Counted from the first letter of the stretch, positions 33,674 through 42,302 are shown. The stretch: DNA of 64,000 nt from Treponema vincentii (GCF_010365865.1 NZ_CP048020.1:1984001-2048000), one strand, 5' to 3'. The notes: generated by a model from the letters alone, not told the origin. Translations and numbers: made by a program.

Positions 33674-33698
33674 TGAACAAAGGAAGGGGGTCGTTACC

Positions 33699-34451
33699 AT
33701 GCGGCACAAATTATTGATACTATCACTGGCTTTAGGACTGCTTACTGCTCCGCTTATCTGCGCGCAAAATAAAGACGCTGCAAAGAAAAATGATAAGAAC
33801 AGTGAATCTGACAGTATGATTACCGTCGAACAGGCATACCTCAATTCAATTGAGGGCGTTATGATTAAAGAAATGGTTGCCGCTGAAGGGCGCGATTCAA
33901 AACGTGTTGCCTTACAGTACATCGAAGAGGCATTAAATGAAGGCCGTCAATCGGAAGAAATTCAGGTGGCTTTGAGTACGTTAGCAACCGAAGGGCTTTC
34001 AACCGTTGTGAGAGAAGATGGCAGGGTGGTAAATAATTATCCGGAAATAAGACGCCGTGCATGTGAATTGCTCGGACAAATGGGAACTGATAAAGCCAAG
34101 GATTCATTAGTCACAGTCATGTATACCGATAATGAACCCTCCGTTATCACAGCCGCAGTAAAATCGCTCGGTGATATTGGAAAGAATGACAATGATGAAG
34201 TATTCAATATGATCAACTGGATTGCTCGCAAATTTGATACGGTTAATCCAACGAGTTCGCTCGCACTTGAAATCCTGAATACCTTCGAAAAAATGTCCGG
34301 CTCAATTATAAATAAAAAGGATATGTTTGAAACGGTAATGCGTATTGCCAATAACTATAACTATGTAACTCCGGTAAGAACCAGAGCTTACGAGGTAATG
34401 CGGAGCATTTCGAACTCAAATACCAATACAGATCAAAAAAAGAATAAGTAA
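33699..34451 (+). CDS. Exported HEAT-like repeat protein
   Basis: 250 residues. A clear signal peptide (MRHKLLILSLALGLLTAPLICAQ) is followed by a charged linker (KDAAKKNDKNSESDS) and helical repeats: RRRACELLGQMGTDKAKDSL, VITAAVKSLGDIGKNDNDE and TRAYEVMRSISNSN are HEAT-like pairs. It is thus exported, possibly periplasmic, and likely binds protein partners. The signal has LICAQ near the cleavage point, which could be read as a weak lipobox. A strong promoter and a hairpin terminator frame this single gene. Confidence 0.75.
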   Translation: MRHKLLILSLALGLLTAPLICAQNKDAAKKNDKNSESDSMITVEQAYLNSIEGVMIKEMVAAEGRDSKRVALQYIEEALNEGRQSEEIQVALSTLATEGLSTVVREDGRVVNNYPEIRRRACELLGQMGTDKAKDSLVTVMYTDNEPSVITAAVKSLGDIGKNDNDEVFNMINWIARKFDTVNPTSSLALEILNTFEKMSGSIINKKDMFETVMRIANNYNYVTPVRTRAYEVMRSISNSNTNTDQKKNK

Positions 34452-34555
34452 TTCTCTATTGAGCTGTTTTTATTTATCCGGAGGATTTAATACCGCTGTG
34501 CTTTATGCCATAACAGCAGTATTAAAACCGGATGAAATCTTCAATAACGTGCTAT

Positions 34556-34591
34556 AAAAAAGCGTTGTAAAGTATTTACAACGCTTTTTTA
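34556..34591 (+). terminator. Rho-independent terminator
   Basis: AAAGCGTTGTAAA and TTTACAACGCTTT form a 13-bp stem with a short GTAT loop followed by TTT. It is downstream of the HEAT-like gene; A-rich sequence on the left lets it also serve the convergent VOC gene. Confidence 0.85.
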
Positions 34592-34654
34592 TGAGGATCT
34601 TCCAAGACTTCAAAGGACTTCTAAGAGACTCAATTTTTAGAGGTTTTCTCCTGC

Positions 34655-35020
34655 TTATTTGGCTTCAATAAAATCTATTTCGATTCCATTGGGATCGATC
34701 GCTGTTAATATCTTTTTACCATCCTTTACCGTTCGCGGCTGCATAATAATACGAACATCTTTAGAGCGAAGATATTTTTCCGTCTCCCCAATCTGATTCA
34801 CAGTAAAAGTCAACGAAATAGAATTTTCTTTTTTTACCTTTGAATGATCGTTATGGATCAGCTCCAACCGGCCGTTCGACTTAGGATCGTACAAAAAGGC
34901 GATCTGCTTACCAGGGGCAGCAGACATCATAGATTCAAAGGTGAGTCCGAGTACTTTCTCGTAAAACTGCAACGACTTTTCCATGTTGTCGGTTCTAATA
35001 ACCACGCTATTCATCTGCAT
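34655..35020 (-). CDS. VOC-family (glyoxalase/bleomycin-resistance fold) protein
   Basis: 121 residues with two beta-alpha-beta-beta-beta modules: MNSVVIRTDNMEKSLQFYEK, VLGLTFESM, RLELIHND and then ISLTFTVNQIGETEKYLRSK ending in TAIDPNGIEIDFIEAK. Metal-ligand positions (an early V/H, E in RLELIH, final E) follow the vicinal-oxygen-chelate pattern, though the first usual His is replaced. It is cytoplasmic, single gene, function unspecified; glyoxalase I itself is unlikely. Confidence 0.82.
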   Translation of the reverse strand: MQMNSVVIRTDNMEKSLQFYEKVLGLTFESMMSAAPGKQIAFLYDPKSNGRLELIHNDHSKVKKENSISLTFTVNQIGETEKYLRSKDVRIIMQPRTVKDGKKILTAIDPNGIEIDFIEAK

Positions 35021-35151
35021 CTTTTACTCCTTGGCAAATAGCGGTATTCCCGCATCTGCAATACTTAAAGTATATCCGACAATAAACAATTTTGCAAAAG
35101 GGAATGTCTTTATTCAGCTGAGAGGTTAATAATCTCAAACGCTCTGAGCCG

Positions 35152-36263
35152 CTAAGGATTTAACGTAACACGCAATTTTACCGGATTATGATCGGCATAC
35201 CGGAAAGATTCATCGAGTGTTTCCACCGACATAATAGAGATATTCGGAGAAACGATAAAGCCGTCGATGACATAGTACGGCCACTTTTTTACGAATGTTT
35301 TCGTCGGAAAGGGCAGACCTGTAAGGAGCGTTGTTAAGGCGGCACGAAGGGACCCGATCATCGACAGCAAAATGCCAACCTTCCGGGAGTAAGCCGCCAT
35401 CCATTACACCGGGCGCCCAAAGCCCGTCATAGAGGGGGATAAAGCGATCGCGATCCTGGGAATATCTGGTTGAAATCACCGCCCGCTATGACATAATTAC
35501 CCGCTTCATATTCGGCTCGAATAAAATCGACTACGGCTTTTGTCTGTGCAATTTTACCTTCTCCTTCATCATAGGCCTCCAGATGCAGCACAGCAGTTAC
35601 CAACTCCCTGCCTGATTCGAGCGGGAAACGGGTTATCAGCATACAGCGTTTCAAATTAACCGTGCTGACCGGCCATTTAAATGGTACCGGCAGCGCAAAA
35701 CGGTATGCGTCCGTAAAGGGATACCGCGTAAAAAGGCCAACTCCGCTCGCCACCTTTCCGATAGGCGGGATCGGATAAGGCACATAAGATGCCTTAAAAT
35801 TATAGGTATAGGTCAACGCAGTACCAAGCGCTTCGGCAAGTGCGGCCGTTTGGTCAATATAATAAGAGCGTTTTGACGACTTATCCATTTCCTGAATAAA
35901 GTAAAAATCGGAAGGATACCGTTTCAGCGTCTCAATAACTCCTGCAAGATTTTCTTCCACTTCTTTTTTATCTGAAGGACGCACCATAGTACCGCCGTCC
36001 ATGAAGAAATCCTGCCCTGCGCCGAGTCCGCAATACCCGATATTCCAGCTGACAATATCGATCGGCTTTGCAAGCTCAACTGATTCTTTCGTAAGGGCTG
36101 CTTCCCCTATGATTTCGGCAGGTTCTTTGTCTTGAGGGCGATACTCAGTTATCGTAATAAACAGCAGTAAGATTCCAAATGAAACGGCAGCAACAGCTAT
36201 AATCCCGCCAACCACTTTTAATATCAAAAGAATACTTCGTCCCAAAATTATTTTCATATTCAT
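35152..36263 (-). CDS. Membrane-anchored endonuclease/exonuclease/phosphatase-family protein, two frameshifts
   Basis: The N-terminal 275 codons give a membrane anchor (LLILKVVGGIIAVAAVSFGI) and the first half of the EEP fold: IDIVSWNIGYCGLG, DFYFIQEMDKSSKRSYYID and VIAGGDFNQ. Two frame changes follow, near 35455-35466 and 35345-35353. The continuation is RFIPLYDGLWAPGVMDGG, then VIDGFIVSPNISIM and YADHNPVKLRV, the family's final D-H catalytic pair. Removing one base at each site gives 370 codons. These sites lie in short CCC/TT runs, not in A runs. Such proteins hydrolyse phosphodiesters, perhaps in the periplasm. Confidence 0.82.
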
Positions 36264-36377
36264 TATCCTTTAACATAGAGCCGCTCAAATATTGACAGAA
36301 CTTAGCGGCTCAGCTCTTTTCATTTTTCCTGATAATAATTATCGCCCCTCGTATTCGTTCTGTCAACACAGTTTTAT

Positions 36378-36612
36378 CGAGGTAAACGCATCAGGCCGTT
36401 TTTTTAGTAACCCCGCGGAAAAATTGATACTATTCGACCAGAGTTGAACCTCTTCGCGGTTCAAATGGTCTCACAGTCTCAATTTTTCCGCGGTTTTTAT
36501 CTAGTCTACCTGATGCATTTACCCATTTGTCGGAAAATGTACGAAATTTTAAGTAAAATTTCGTACAGAAGGAAGGTAACCCCGCTGAAAATATTTTTAA
36601 TGCGGTTACCCC
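36378..36612. repeat. Dispersed structured repeat, compact copy
   Basis: GGTAAACGCATCAGGCCGTTT (from 36382, 20 of its bases shown in part elsewhere) pairs at long range with CCTGATGCATTTACCC near 36510. CGCGGAAAAATTGA (36416) pairs with TCAATTTTTCCGCG (36478 region), and the centre is GAACC-N7-GGTTC with a small loop. A second part has a TACGAAATTTTA/TAAAATTTCGTA hairpin (36538-36566) followed by GAAGGAAGGTAACCCCGCTG. The far end supplies the manA stop codon. Same modules occur at 60999-61560. Confidence 0.8.
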
Positions 36613-37502
36613 ATCAGCATAATCGAAAGAGGCGGACCTTGATTTGGAAGTACCGAAACGGCAGTATCACGCCGCACCATGATACAGTCCTCAGCCGCTA
36701 CCTGCAAGGATGGAGCTCCGGCAGTTTTAAGTATGCCGTTTTCTGTAATTTCAAGCGTACCGCTTCCGGCGATGATAAAGAGACTGCACCATCCGGTTTT
36801 TGCAGCAGGGGTATCAAATGCCGAAAACGAAATAGTCCCCGCAACGGAAAAATCTTTTTTTTCAAGCCTGAAATACGGACACACTGATTTTCCGCTAAAA
36901 GGATGTTCCGGTGTCATCGCCGACTCAGGTAAGTACCGCAATACATCAAGCCCTTTTTGTACATGCACCTCACGGGGACGTCCCCAGTCATAGAGCCGGT
37001 AGGTTATATCGCTTGATTGCTGCACCTCTAAAAGCCGCAAGCCGCCTTGTATCGCATGGACGGTTCCGGCAGGGATAAAGATAAAATCTCCCTTCGAGAC
37101 GGGAACGGAGCGGAGACAGTGCTCAATCGTATTATCCCGAATGGCCGTTTCCAGCTCGCTGCGGCGGTAATCCTTCTGCAATCCGTAAATAATCTTTGCA
37201 TCGGGCACCGCATCGAGCACATACCAACATTCGGTTTTACCGGCGCTGTGCTCGTGGAGGCGCGCATAGTCATCGTCGGGATGCACCTGCACCGAAAGCG
37301 TTTCGTTCGCCTGAATGATTTTAATCAAAAGCGGATACGAAGCGCCGGCGATAGCCTCAAGCGGTGTTCCTCCTATCTGCGGCGTTGTATCATCTACGAG
37401 AGACTGCCCCACCGGATGAACGGAAACAATCCACCGCTCATATCCCCAGACCTTTTCGGAAACAAAAGGCTGTGTTTTAAACATCGTTATACACTGCTGC
37501 AT
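36606..37502 (-). CDS. manA: Mannose-6-phosphate isomerase, class I (short form)
   Basis: 298 residues from ATG 37502, preceded by AAGGGGAATGAT. Cupin metal-site motifs are present: LLIKIIQANETLSVQVHPDD, GKTECWYVLDA and FIFIPAGTVHAIQGGLRLLE with the second His, then RLYDWGR. Length and motifs match the short Bacillus-type class I enzymes that interconvert mannose-6-phosphate and fructose-6-phosphate. It supplies mannose units for surface glycans or allows mannose use. It follows priA on the same strand with a 29-base gap. Its stop codon lies in a dispersed repeat. Confidence 0.9.
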   Translation of the reverse strand: MQQCITMFKTQPFVSEKVWGYERWIVSVHPVGQSLVDDTTPQIGGTPLEAIAGASYPLLIKIIQANETLSVQVHPDDDYARLHEHSAGKTECWYVLDAVPDAKIIYGLQKDYRRSELETAIRDNTIEHCLRSVPVSKGDFIFIPAGTVHAIQGGLRLLEVQQSSDITYRLYDWGRPREVHVQKGLDVLRYLPESAMTPEHPFSGKSVCPYFRLEKKDFSVAGTISFSAFDTPAAKTGWCSLFIIAGSGTLEITENGILKTAGAPSLQVAAEDCIMVRRDTAVSVLPNQGPPLSIMLMG

Positions 37503-37531
37503 ATCATTCCCCTTAATAGCATATTGCTGCC

Positions 37532-39532
37532 TCACAATAAACTGACCGGATCGACATCCGTTTCGATATACACACCCACAGCCGCTTTGTATTCGGTGAT
37601 AAATCGGTAGACGGCTTTTTGCATCGGTGCAAGCGTTTCGGCGCGCAACAGCAGCTGCATCCGGTGATTGCCCGCCACGAGCGAAAGCATACAGTCGGAC
37701 GGGACGAGTATTTCTATGCCTTTCGCAGCATCCGGCGGAAACAGCTTCGGTAAAAGCTCCCGCGCACCGAAAGCGGCTTCTTCCGCTTTGTGTTGATCTT
37801 TACTGCGAAACACCAGCCGGATAAGGCGGGCAAAGGGCGGAAATTCCAATGCCTGACGCTGCTTTAGCTCCTGTGTATAAAAACCTTCCACATCATTGTG
37901 CTGCGCACAGACAATTGCAGGATGATAGGGATTATAGGTTTGAATGATAACCTCCCCGTCCGGAACATACCGCCCTGCCCTGCCCGCCACCTGCATGATG
38001 AGCGAAAAGGTGCGCTCGGCGGCTCTAAAATCGGGCATCTGTAAGCCGGTATCGGCAAGCGCAATTCCCACCAGCCGCACACCGGGAAAGTTTAAGCCTT
38101 TGGCAATCATCTGCGTACCGAGCAAAATATCGACGACGCCGTCCCGAAAGTTATTTAAGATCTGAACCGCCTGCTTGTTTTTTTGCAGCACATCGGTATC
38201 GATACGCTGAACGGTACAGTCGGGGAAGGTTTTCCGCACCTGTTCTTCAATATATTCCGTGCCGATGCTCGTATAGCCCGCCTCGATGGAGCCGCATTCG
38301 GGGCAGGCACTCGGCGGCTTTGCCGTCCATCCGCAGTAGTGGCACTTCATCAGCCCCTCGCTTTTATGAAAAGTGAGCGGCACCGAACAGTTTTTACACA
38401 AGAGCTCGTGTCCGCAGTTTTTACACTTAAAGAAATGAGAGAACCCGCGGCGGTTCAAAAAGAGAATGGTCTGTTTCCCTTGGGTTTTGGTGCGACGGAT
38501 TTCATCGATCAGCGCAGTGCTTAACGCTCCGGCCGTATGCAACAGCGATTCGATGCGGATATGGGGCAGCGCCCCGCCGGAAAGCCGCTCGCTCAGCCGC
38601 AGAGTACGGATTGTGCCGGTTTTCATCAAATGCCATGCCTCTACCGACGGCGTTGCCGAACCCATCACCAGCGGACAGCCGTGTTTTTTGCAGAGGTACA
38701 TCGCAACCTGCCGCGCGTGGTAGCGGGGCGCAAAACCCGACTTATACGAACCGTCGTGTTCCTCGTCGATGATGATAAGTCCCAAATCACGGACGGGGGC
38801 GAATATGGCGCTGCGCACTCCGACGACAATTCGCGCCTCGCCCCGCGCAATACGCCGCCATTCCGCAAGTCGCTTGCTGCCGGTCAGCCCCGAATGGAGC
38901 ACCGCGCAGCGGTCGCCGAAACGCTTTTTAACGGTTTCCGCAACCTGATGGCTCAACGTGATTTCGGGAACCAGATAGATAACCGATTTTCCGGCAGCAA
39001 GCGCACGAGAAGCGGCCTGTAAAAAGACCTCGGTTTTACCGGAACCGGTAATGCCGTACACATAGAAGAACTCGCCGCCGGTGCAGCCGGAAATCGCTTC
39101 TACGGCGGAACGTTGTTCTTCCGAAAGCGTAAGTGCCGAAGCGGAAAAATCGGTTCCGGCGAATTCGATCCCGTCGGTATTCAGCTCTCCCGCTTCGCGT
39201 TTGCCGGAAGGCAGCATTGCGGAAAGCGCAATCCCCTCGGCGCAAATATAAAAGTGGGACATCCAGCGGGCGAGCGCCGCCTGTTCATCGGTGAAAAGCG
39301 GTTCCGCATCGATAATGCGGTCGATCGGCTTTATGTCGGCTTCGACAAAAGGACAGCTTTTCGGCAGCGTTTCATGTTCTGCAACGATAAAACCGACGAG
39401 CTTGCGCGAGCCGAATCGAACCGCCGCCCGCCTGCCGGCTAAGGATTGTTGCCCGTCCGCAGCGACGGCATTCCGATAAAAAAACGATTGATACAAAGGA
39501 AGTTTAAAGACAAGCTCCAGCCACTGCGCCAT
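37532..39532 (-). CDS. priA: Primosomal protein N' (replication restart helicase PriA)
   Basis: 666 residues. The N-terminal DNA-binding part (VGFIVAEHETLP) is followed by Walker A YGITGSGKTEVFLQAA (about 160), DEEH box LIIIDEEHDGSYKS (about 256), and the zinc insert CKNCGHELLCKNCSVPL, CHYCGW and CPECGS. Motifs V/VI are LLGTQMIAKGLNFP and LIMQVAGRAGRY. All match PriA, which reloads the replisome at stalled forks. The region is GC-richer than its surroundings, which produces long meaningless antisense frames. It overlaps nothing but sits 3 bases from the glycosylase gene. Confidence 0.95.
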   Translation of the reverse strand: MAQWLELVFKLPLYQSFFYRNAVAADGQQSLAGRRAAVRFGSRKLVGFIVAEHETLPKSCPFVEADIKPIDRIIDAEPLFTDEQAALARWMSHFYICAEGIALSAMLPSGKREAGELNTDGIEFAGTDFSASALTLSEEQRSAVEAISGCTGGEFFYVYGITGSGKTEVFLQAASRALAAGKSVIYLVPEITLSHQVAETVKKRFGDRCAVLHSGLTGSKRLAEWRRIARGEARIVVGVRSAIFAPVRDLGLIIIDEEHDGSYKSGFAPRYHARQVAMYLCKKHGCPLVMGSATPSVEAWHLMKTGTIRTLRLSERLSGGALPHIRIESLLHTAGALSTALIDEIRRTKTQGKQTILFLNRRGFSHFFKCKNCGHELLCKNCSVPLTFHKSEGLMKCHYCGWTAKPPSACPECGSIEAGYTSIGTEYIEEQVRKTFPDCTVQRIDTDVLQKNKQAVQILNNFRDGVVDILLGTQMIAKGLNFPGVRLVGIALADTGLQMPDFRAAERTFSLIMQVAGRAGRYVPDGEVIIQTYNPYHPAIVCAQHNDVEGFYTQELKQRQALEFPPFARLIRLVFRSKDQHKAEEAAFGARELLPKLFPPDAAKGIEILVPSDCMLSLVAGNHRMQLLLRAETLAPMQKAVYRFITEYKAAVGVYIETDVDPVSLL

Positions 39533-39535
39533 AGA

Positions 39536-40477
39536 TTAGCCCTGCGCCTGAAGTTCGTGCAGACGGGCGCGGAACCGCTTGAGGTCTTCCCATGCGGGGC
39601 GTTTAAGGCTTTCGTCCCGCAGCAGCGCGCTCGGATGATAGGTCGGCATCAGCGGTATCCCCTGATAGTCGAAAAAACGCCCCCGCAGCTTTCCGATGCC
39701 GTCGGAGGTTTGCAGCAAATGCTGTGCGGCAATGCGCCCCATCACAAGAATCATCTTAGGACGAAGAAGCCGTATTTGCGCATCCAAAAAGGCGGCGCAG
39801 CAGCTCCGTTCCTCCGGCGCAGGGTCGCGGTTTTGAGGCGGGCGGCATTTGACCACATTGGTGATATAGCAGTTCGTCTTACGCGAAAGCTGAATAGCCT
39901 CCAGCATCTTGTCGAGGAGCTGCCCCGCCCTACCGACAAAGGGTCTGCCCTGCCGGTCTTCGTCCGCGCCCGGTCCCTCGCCGATTACCATCACCTCAAC
40001 GGAGTTGGTCAGGCGGGACAGCTCTTCGGGGCCTTCTCCCGCCACCGGATGAGTACGGGTTTGCCCCAATACACAGGCGGAGCACTGCGCAACCGCAGTG
40101 TAAATCTCCTGCATCGACCGAAACAGCGTTCCACCGTTACCGCCTACCGTCTCCGTATACATTCCGCCGGAAGCGGAGCCGCCTGCTGCCCCCTCAAGGC
40201 TATTATCGGCTGCAAAACCGCTGTTTCCGGCAAGACCGGTAAATGCCGCTTTGCCGATACCGCTTTGTTCATTGCCGGTACCTGCCGGATACGCTGCAGC
40301 ACACTCGGTATTCACTGCAGCGCCGGTTGCCGCAACAACAGACGTTGAATCTCCGGCAAATGCAAACGATTCGGGATACGGCGCATCGCTGCGGTACCCT
40401 TCAATATATTCCGATGCGGTTCTAAAAAACCGATATAATACTTCACACGCTTCCGTTTCCATAATCACCATGACCAC
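39536..40477 (-). CDS. Uracil-DNA glycosylase, family 4 (iron-sulfur type) with long linker
   Basis: Up to 313 residues; start may be GTG 40477 or ATG 40462. The catalytic domain (about 130-313) has AQCSACVLGQTRTHPV with iron-sulfur Cys, VMVIGEGPGADEDRQGRPF (motif 1), CYITNVVKCRPPQNRDPAPE, CCAAFLDAQI and PTYHPSALLR (motif 2), characteristic of family 4 enzymes that remove uracil from DNA. The first ~125 residues are a helical start followed by a Gly/Ala/Ser-rich linker of low complexity, an extension not normal for the family. A dispersed repeat begins just upstream. Confidence 0.9.
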   Translation of the reverse strand: MVMVIMETEACEVLYRFFRTASEYIEGYRSDAPYPESFAFAGDSTSVVAATGAAVNTECAAAYPAGTGNEQSGIGKAAFTGLAGNSGFAADNSLEGAAGGSASGGMYTETVGGNGGTLFRSMQEIYTAVAQCSACVLGQTRTHPVAGEGPEELSRLTNSVEVMVIGEGPGADEDRQGRPFVGRAGQLLDKMLEAIQLSRKTNCYITNVVKCRPPQNRDPAPEERSCCAAFLDAQIRLLRPKMILVMGRIAAQHLLQTSDGIGKLRGRFFDYQGIPLMPTYHPSALLRDESLKRPAWEDLKRFRARLHELQAQG

Positions 40478-40496
40478 TGCATTATCAATATTTTAA

Positions 40497-40958
40497 GCGG
40501 TTACCTTCCTTTTGTTGTGCGAAATTTCGTAGGTATAAGGTGAGCGTCTAAAATGACGTCGCTCACCTTAACCGTCAAGTTTTCTTTCGAAAACTTGCAT
40601 ATTGACTTGTGCGCTTACCGCGCACCAATGCAACAGTTTCCAAAATTCATATTTCGTTCAACTATTGCATTTTCGAGAAACAAAATTTCGCACATTTTTC
40701 TAGCAGACGGGTAATCACATCGGGCAGAATAGATAAAAATCGCCGCATATTTCCTTTTGAAATATGCGGGCATCTACTTCGTTATTTCACAAAAATCACT
40801 CCGCAACGTTTCAGAACCGCCACGGACGGCGGTGGTTCTTTGCAGCAACGATGTTTTTTGCTCTGCATATTATCTCGTAACTCACGAATGGACATGGACG
40901 TTCATTCGTGGGCGTTTCTGCGGGGCTATTAAAAAACGGCCTGATGCGATTGCCTGAG
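40497..40958. repeat. Dispersed structured repeat, long copy with two GGA-loop hairpins
   Basis: The left module (40497-40705) is the reverse complement of 61337-61556, including GCGAAATTTCGTAGGTATAA, GGTGAGCG/CGCTCACC and GTTTTCTTTCGAAAACTT hairpins and GCAACAGTTTCCAAAATTCA. The right module has CCGCATATTT/AAATATGCGG, then hairpin 40813-40839 (loop ACGGAC) and hairpin 40883-40910 (loop ATGGAC, 11-bp arms with one G-T pair). It ends in CGGCCTGATGCGATTGCC, the family's outer arm. No credible gene lies in it. Confidence 0.8.
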
Positions 40959-40963
40959 ATTTT

Positions 40964-41398
40964 TTATTGTACAATCCCTTTTACGATAAATATCTCCTGC
41001 CAAAATGAGCTTTCCGCAGTTATCGTTACGGTACCATTAATCGTATCGGTTCCTTTTTTCATATAGACATCGATTCCGTTCGCTTCAAATTTGTCATAGT
41101 TGTTAATATCTTTAGGCATCCCGACAATCACGGTCGGATCTACAATAGTACCGCCTCACGATGCTCCCATTGCTATACAATAAATAGCTGTCGCTTTTTG
41201 CTTGCTAAGCGCAGCCAACGCTTTATCATCAAACACAACCTGAGCAACCGGCTTTTCGACCCCTGCACCGGTTTTAGTCTTTTCATTTGCTGCACAGGTC
41301 TGTGCTGTATCCCGCCGCGATTCAGGCTTACATGCGATACAGCCTACTATCAGTAAAACCGAACATACATACAAAAAATTTTTCTTATATTTCAGCAT
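40964..41398 (-). CDS. Lipoprotein with in-frame TGA: candidate selenoprotein
   Basis: From ATG 41398 the frame encodes a lipoprotein signal (MLKYKKNFLYVCSVLLIVGC), a linker, then AIYCIAMGAS, a TGA at codon 81 (41156-41158), and in the same frame GGTIVDPTVIVGMPKD and a further 45 residues to TAA at 40964. Both halves look coding. Bases after the TGA can form GACCG-type stem CCGAC/GTCGG with a seven-base loop whose second base is G, 23 bases after the TGA. This fits bacterial SECIS rules. Treponema denticola is known to make selenoproteins. If not Sec, the gene is a pseudogene by one point change. Confidence 0.6.
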
Positions 41399-41464
41399 TG
41401 TTAGCTCCTCACATAAAACACAATAATGATTCTTAATATATAATGTCAACTATAAAAGAAATTC

Positions 41465-42292
41465 CTATACCTCTACCCTCTTTTTTAAAAGCCATACCGA
41501 AGCAAAAAAACACGCGATGCCTATCCCCAGAGAAATGAACGTCGAAACGATAGGGACATTAACAACCATACCGCCTGGGTATGATGCAACCTGCGCTGAA
41601 TACTTAATACCGTATATAGTAATGGGACAATAGGCACTTAAAACCCTGCCGACCATTGCTTCAATTCTTCCGGTAAGAAAGAGCGTACCGGTAAAGATAA
41701 GAATAAAGCCGACTATCCATACTCCCCGCATCCGTTTAATATTAAAGGAACGCATCACTGTTTGAACGGCAAGCGCAACATTTCCGATAAATATGAATGA
41801 CACTAACGATCCTAATAGCACAAAAGCAACGAGAGGAAAATTTTTAAGAAAAATAAGATTGAGAATATCTGCTGCTACTCGAAAAAACTGTTCACTCGTA
41901 AAACCGATATAATGATACGTCCAGCCTATCCAAACCGCTATTGAAAAAACGCCTGAGACAGCAATACAAATCATAAGTTCTGCGAGGCCGCATAGTATCC
42001 TACCGAGCAATATGAACTCGGTACGTACCGGCAACGTCAACATAAGATAGCTTTCATCGGTAAACAACAATGCCCGTGCGTAACCGCTGCTGCATCGAAT
42101 AAACAGAAAGAGCGGGATGACCGTTAATACGGTTACAGTGAGCACAAACCACAACATATAAAACCCGTTAAATATGTTTTTGGTAAAGGCTAAAAAGAGC
42201 AGCTCGACGCCGCTCATACCTGCCATAACGGCACAGCTTAAAATAATACTCGGCAGCCGCTGCAAAAAAGTATATTTAAAAATCCGTTTCAT
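41465..42292 (-). CDS. ABC transporter permease (ABC-2 like)
   Basis: 275 residues from ATG 42292, ten bases after the ATPase gene stop and preceded by AGAGGGAACA. Six hydrophobic segments are visible (IILSCAVMAGMSGVELLFLA, LWFVLTVTVLTVIPLFLFI, LMICIAVSGVFSIAVWIGWT, FPLVAFVLLGSLVSFIFIG, GVWIVGFILIFTGTLFLTG, IVSTFISLGIGIACFFASVW). It has no binding-protein partner, so the pair is likely an exporter. The sequence YLMLTLPVRTEFILLGRI is typical of ABC-2 permeases of Gram-positive and spirochaete type. Substrate unknown. Confidence 0.85.
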   Translation of the reverse strand: MKRIFKYTFLQRLPSIILSCAVMAGMSGVELLFLAFTKNIFNGFYMLWFVLTVTVLTVIPLFLFIRCSSGYARALLFTDESYLMLTLPVRTEFILLGRILCGLAELMICIAVSGVFSIAVWIGWTYHYIGFTSEQFFRVAADILNLIFLKNFPLVAFVLLGSLVSFIFIGNVALAVQTVMRSFNIKRMRGVWIVGFILIFTGTLFLTGRIEAMVGRVLSAYCPITIYGIKYSAQVASYPGGMVVNVPIVSTFISLGIGIACFFASVWLLKKRVEV

Positions 42293-42302
42293 TTGTTCCC
42301 TC

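Noticed and set aside
36444-36887. 147-codon frame starting inside a dispersed repeat
   Set aside because: It crosses from repeat into the antisense of manA; a sister frame at 61101-61307 shares only the repeat-encoded part. No gene-like composition.
39446-40348. 300-codon open frame on the plus strand opposite the glycosylase and priA
   Set aside because: It is antisense to a clear glycosylase gene in GC-rich DNA where stop codons are rare; composition (Arg, Pro, Ser, His) is that of a shadow frame. The same applies to the shorter plus-strand frames across 38183-39442.
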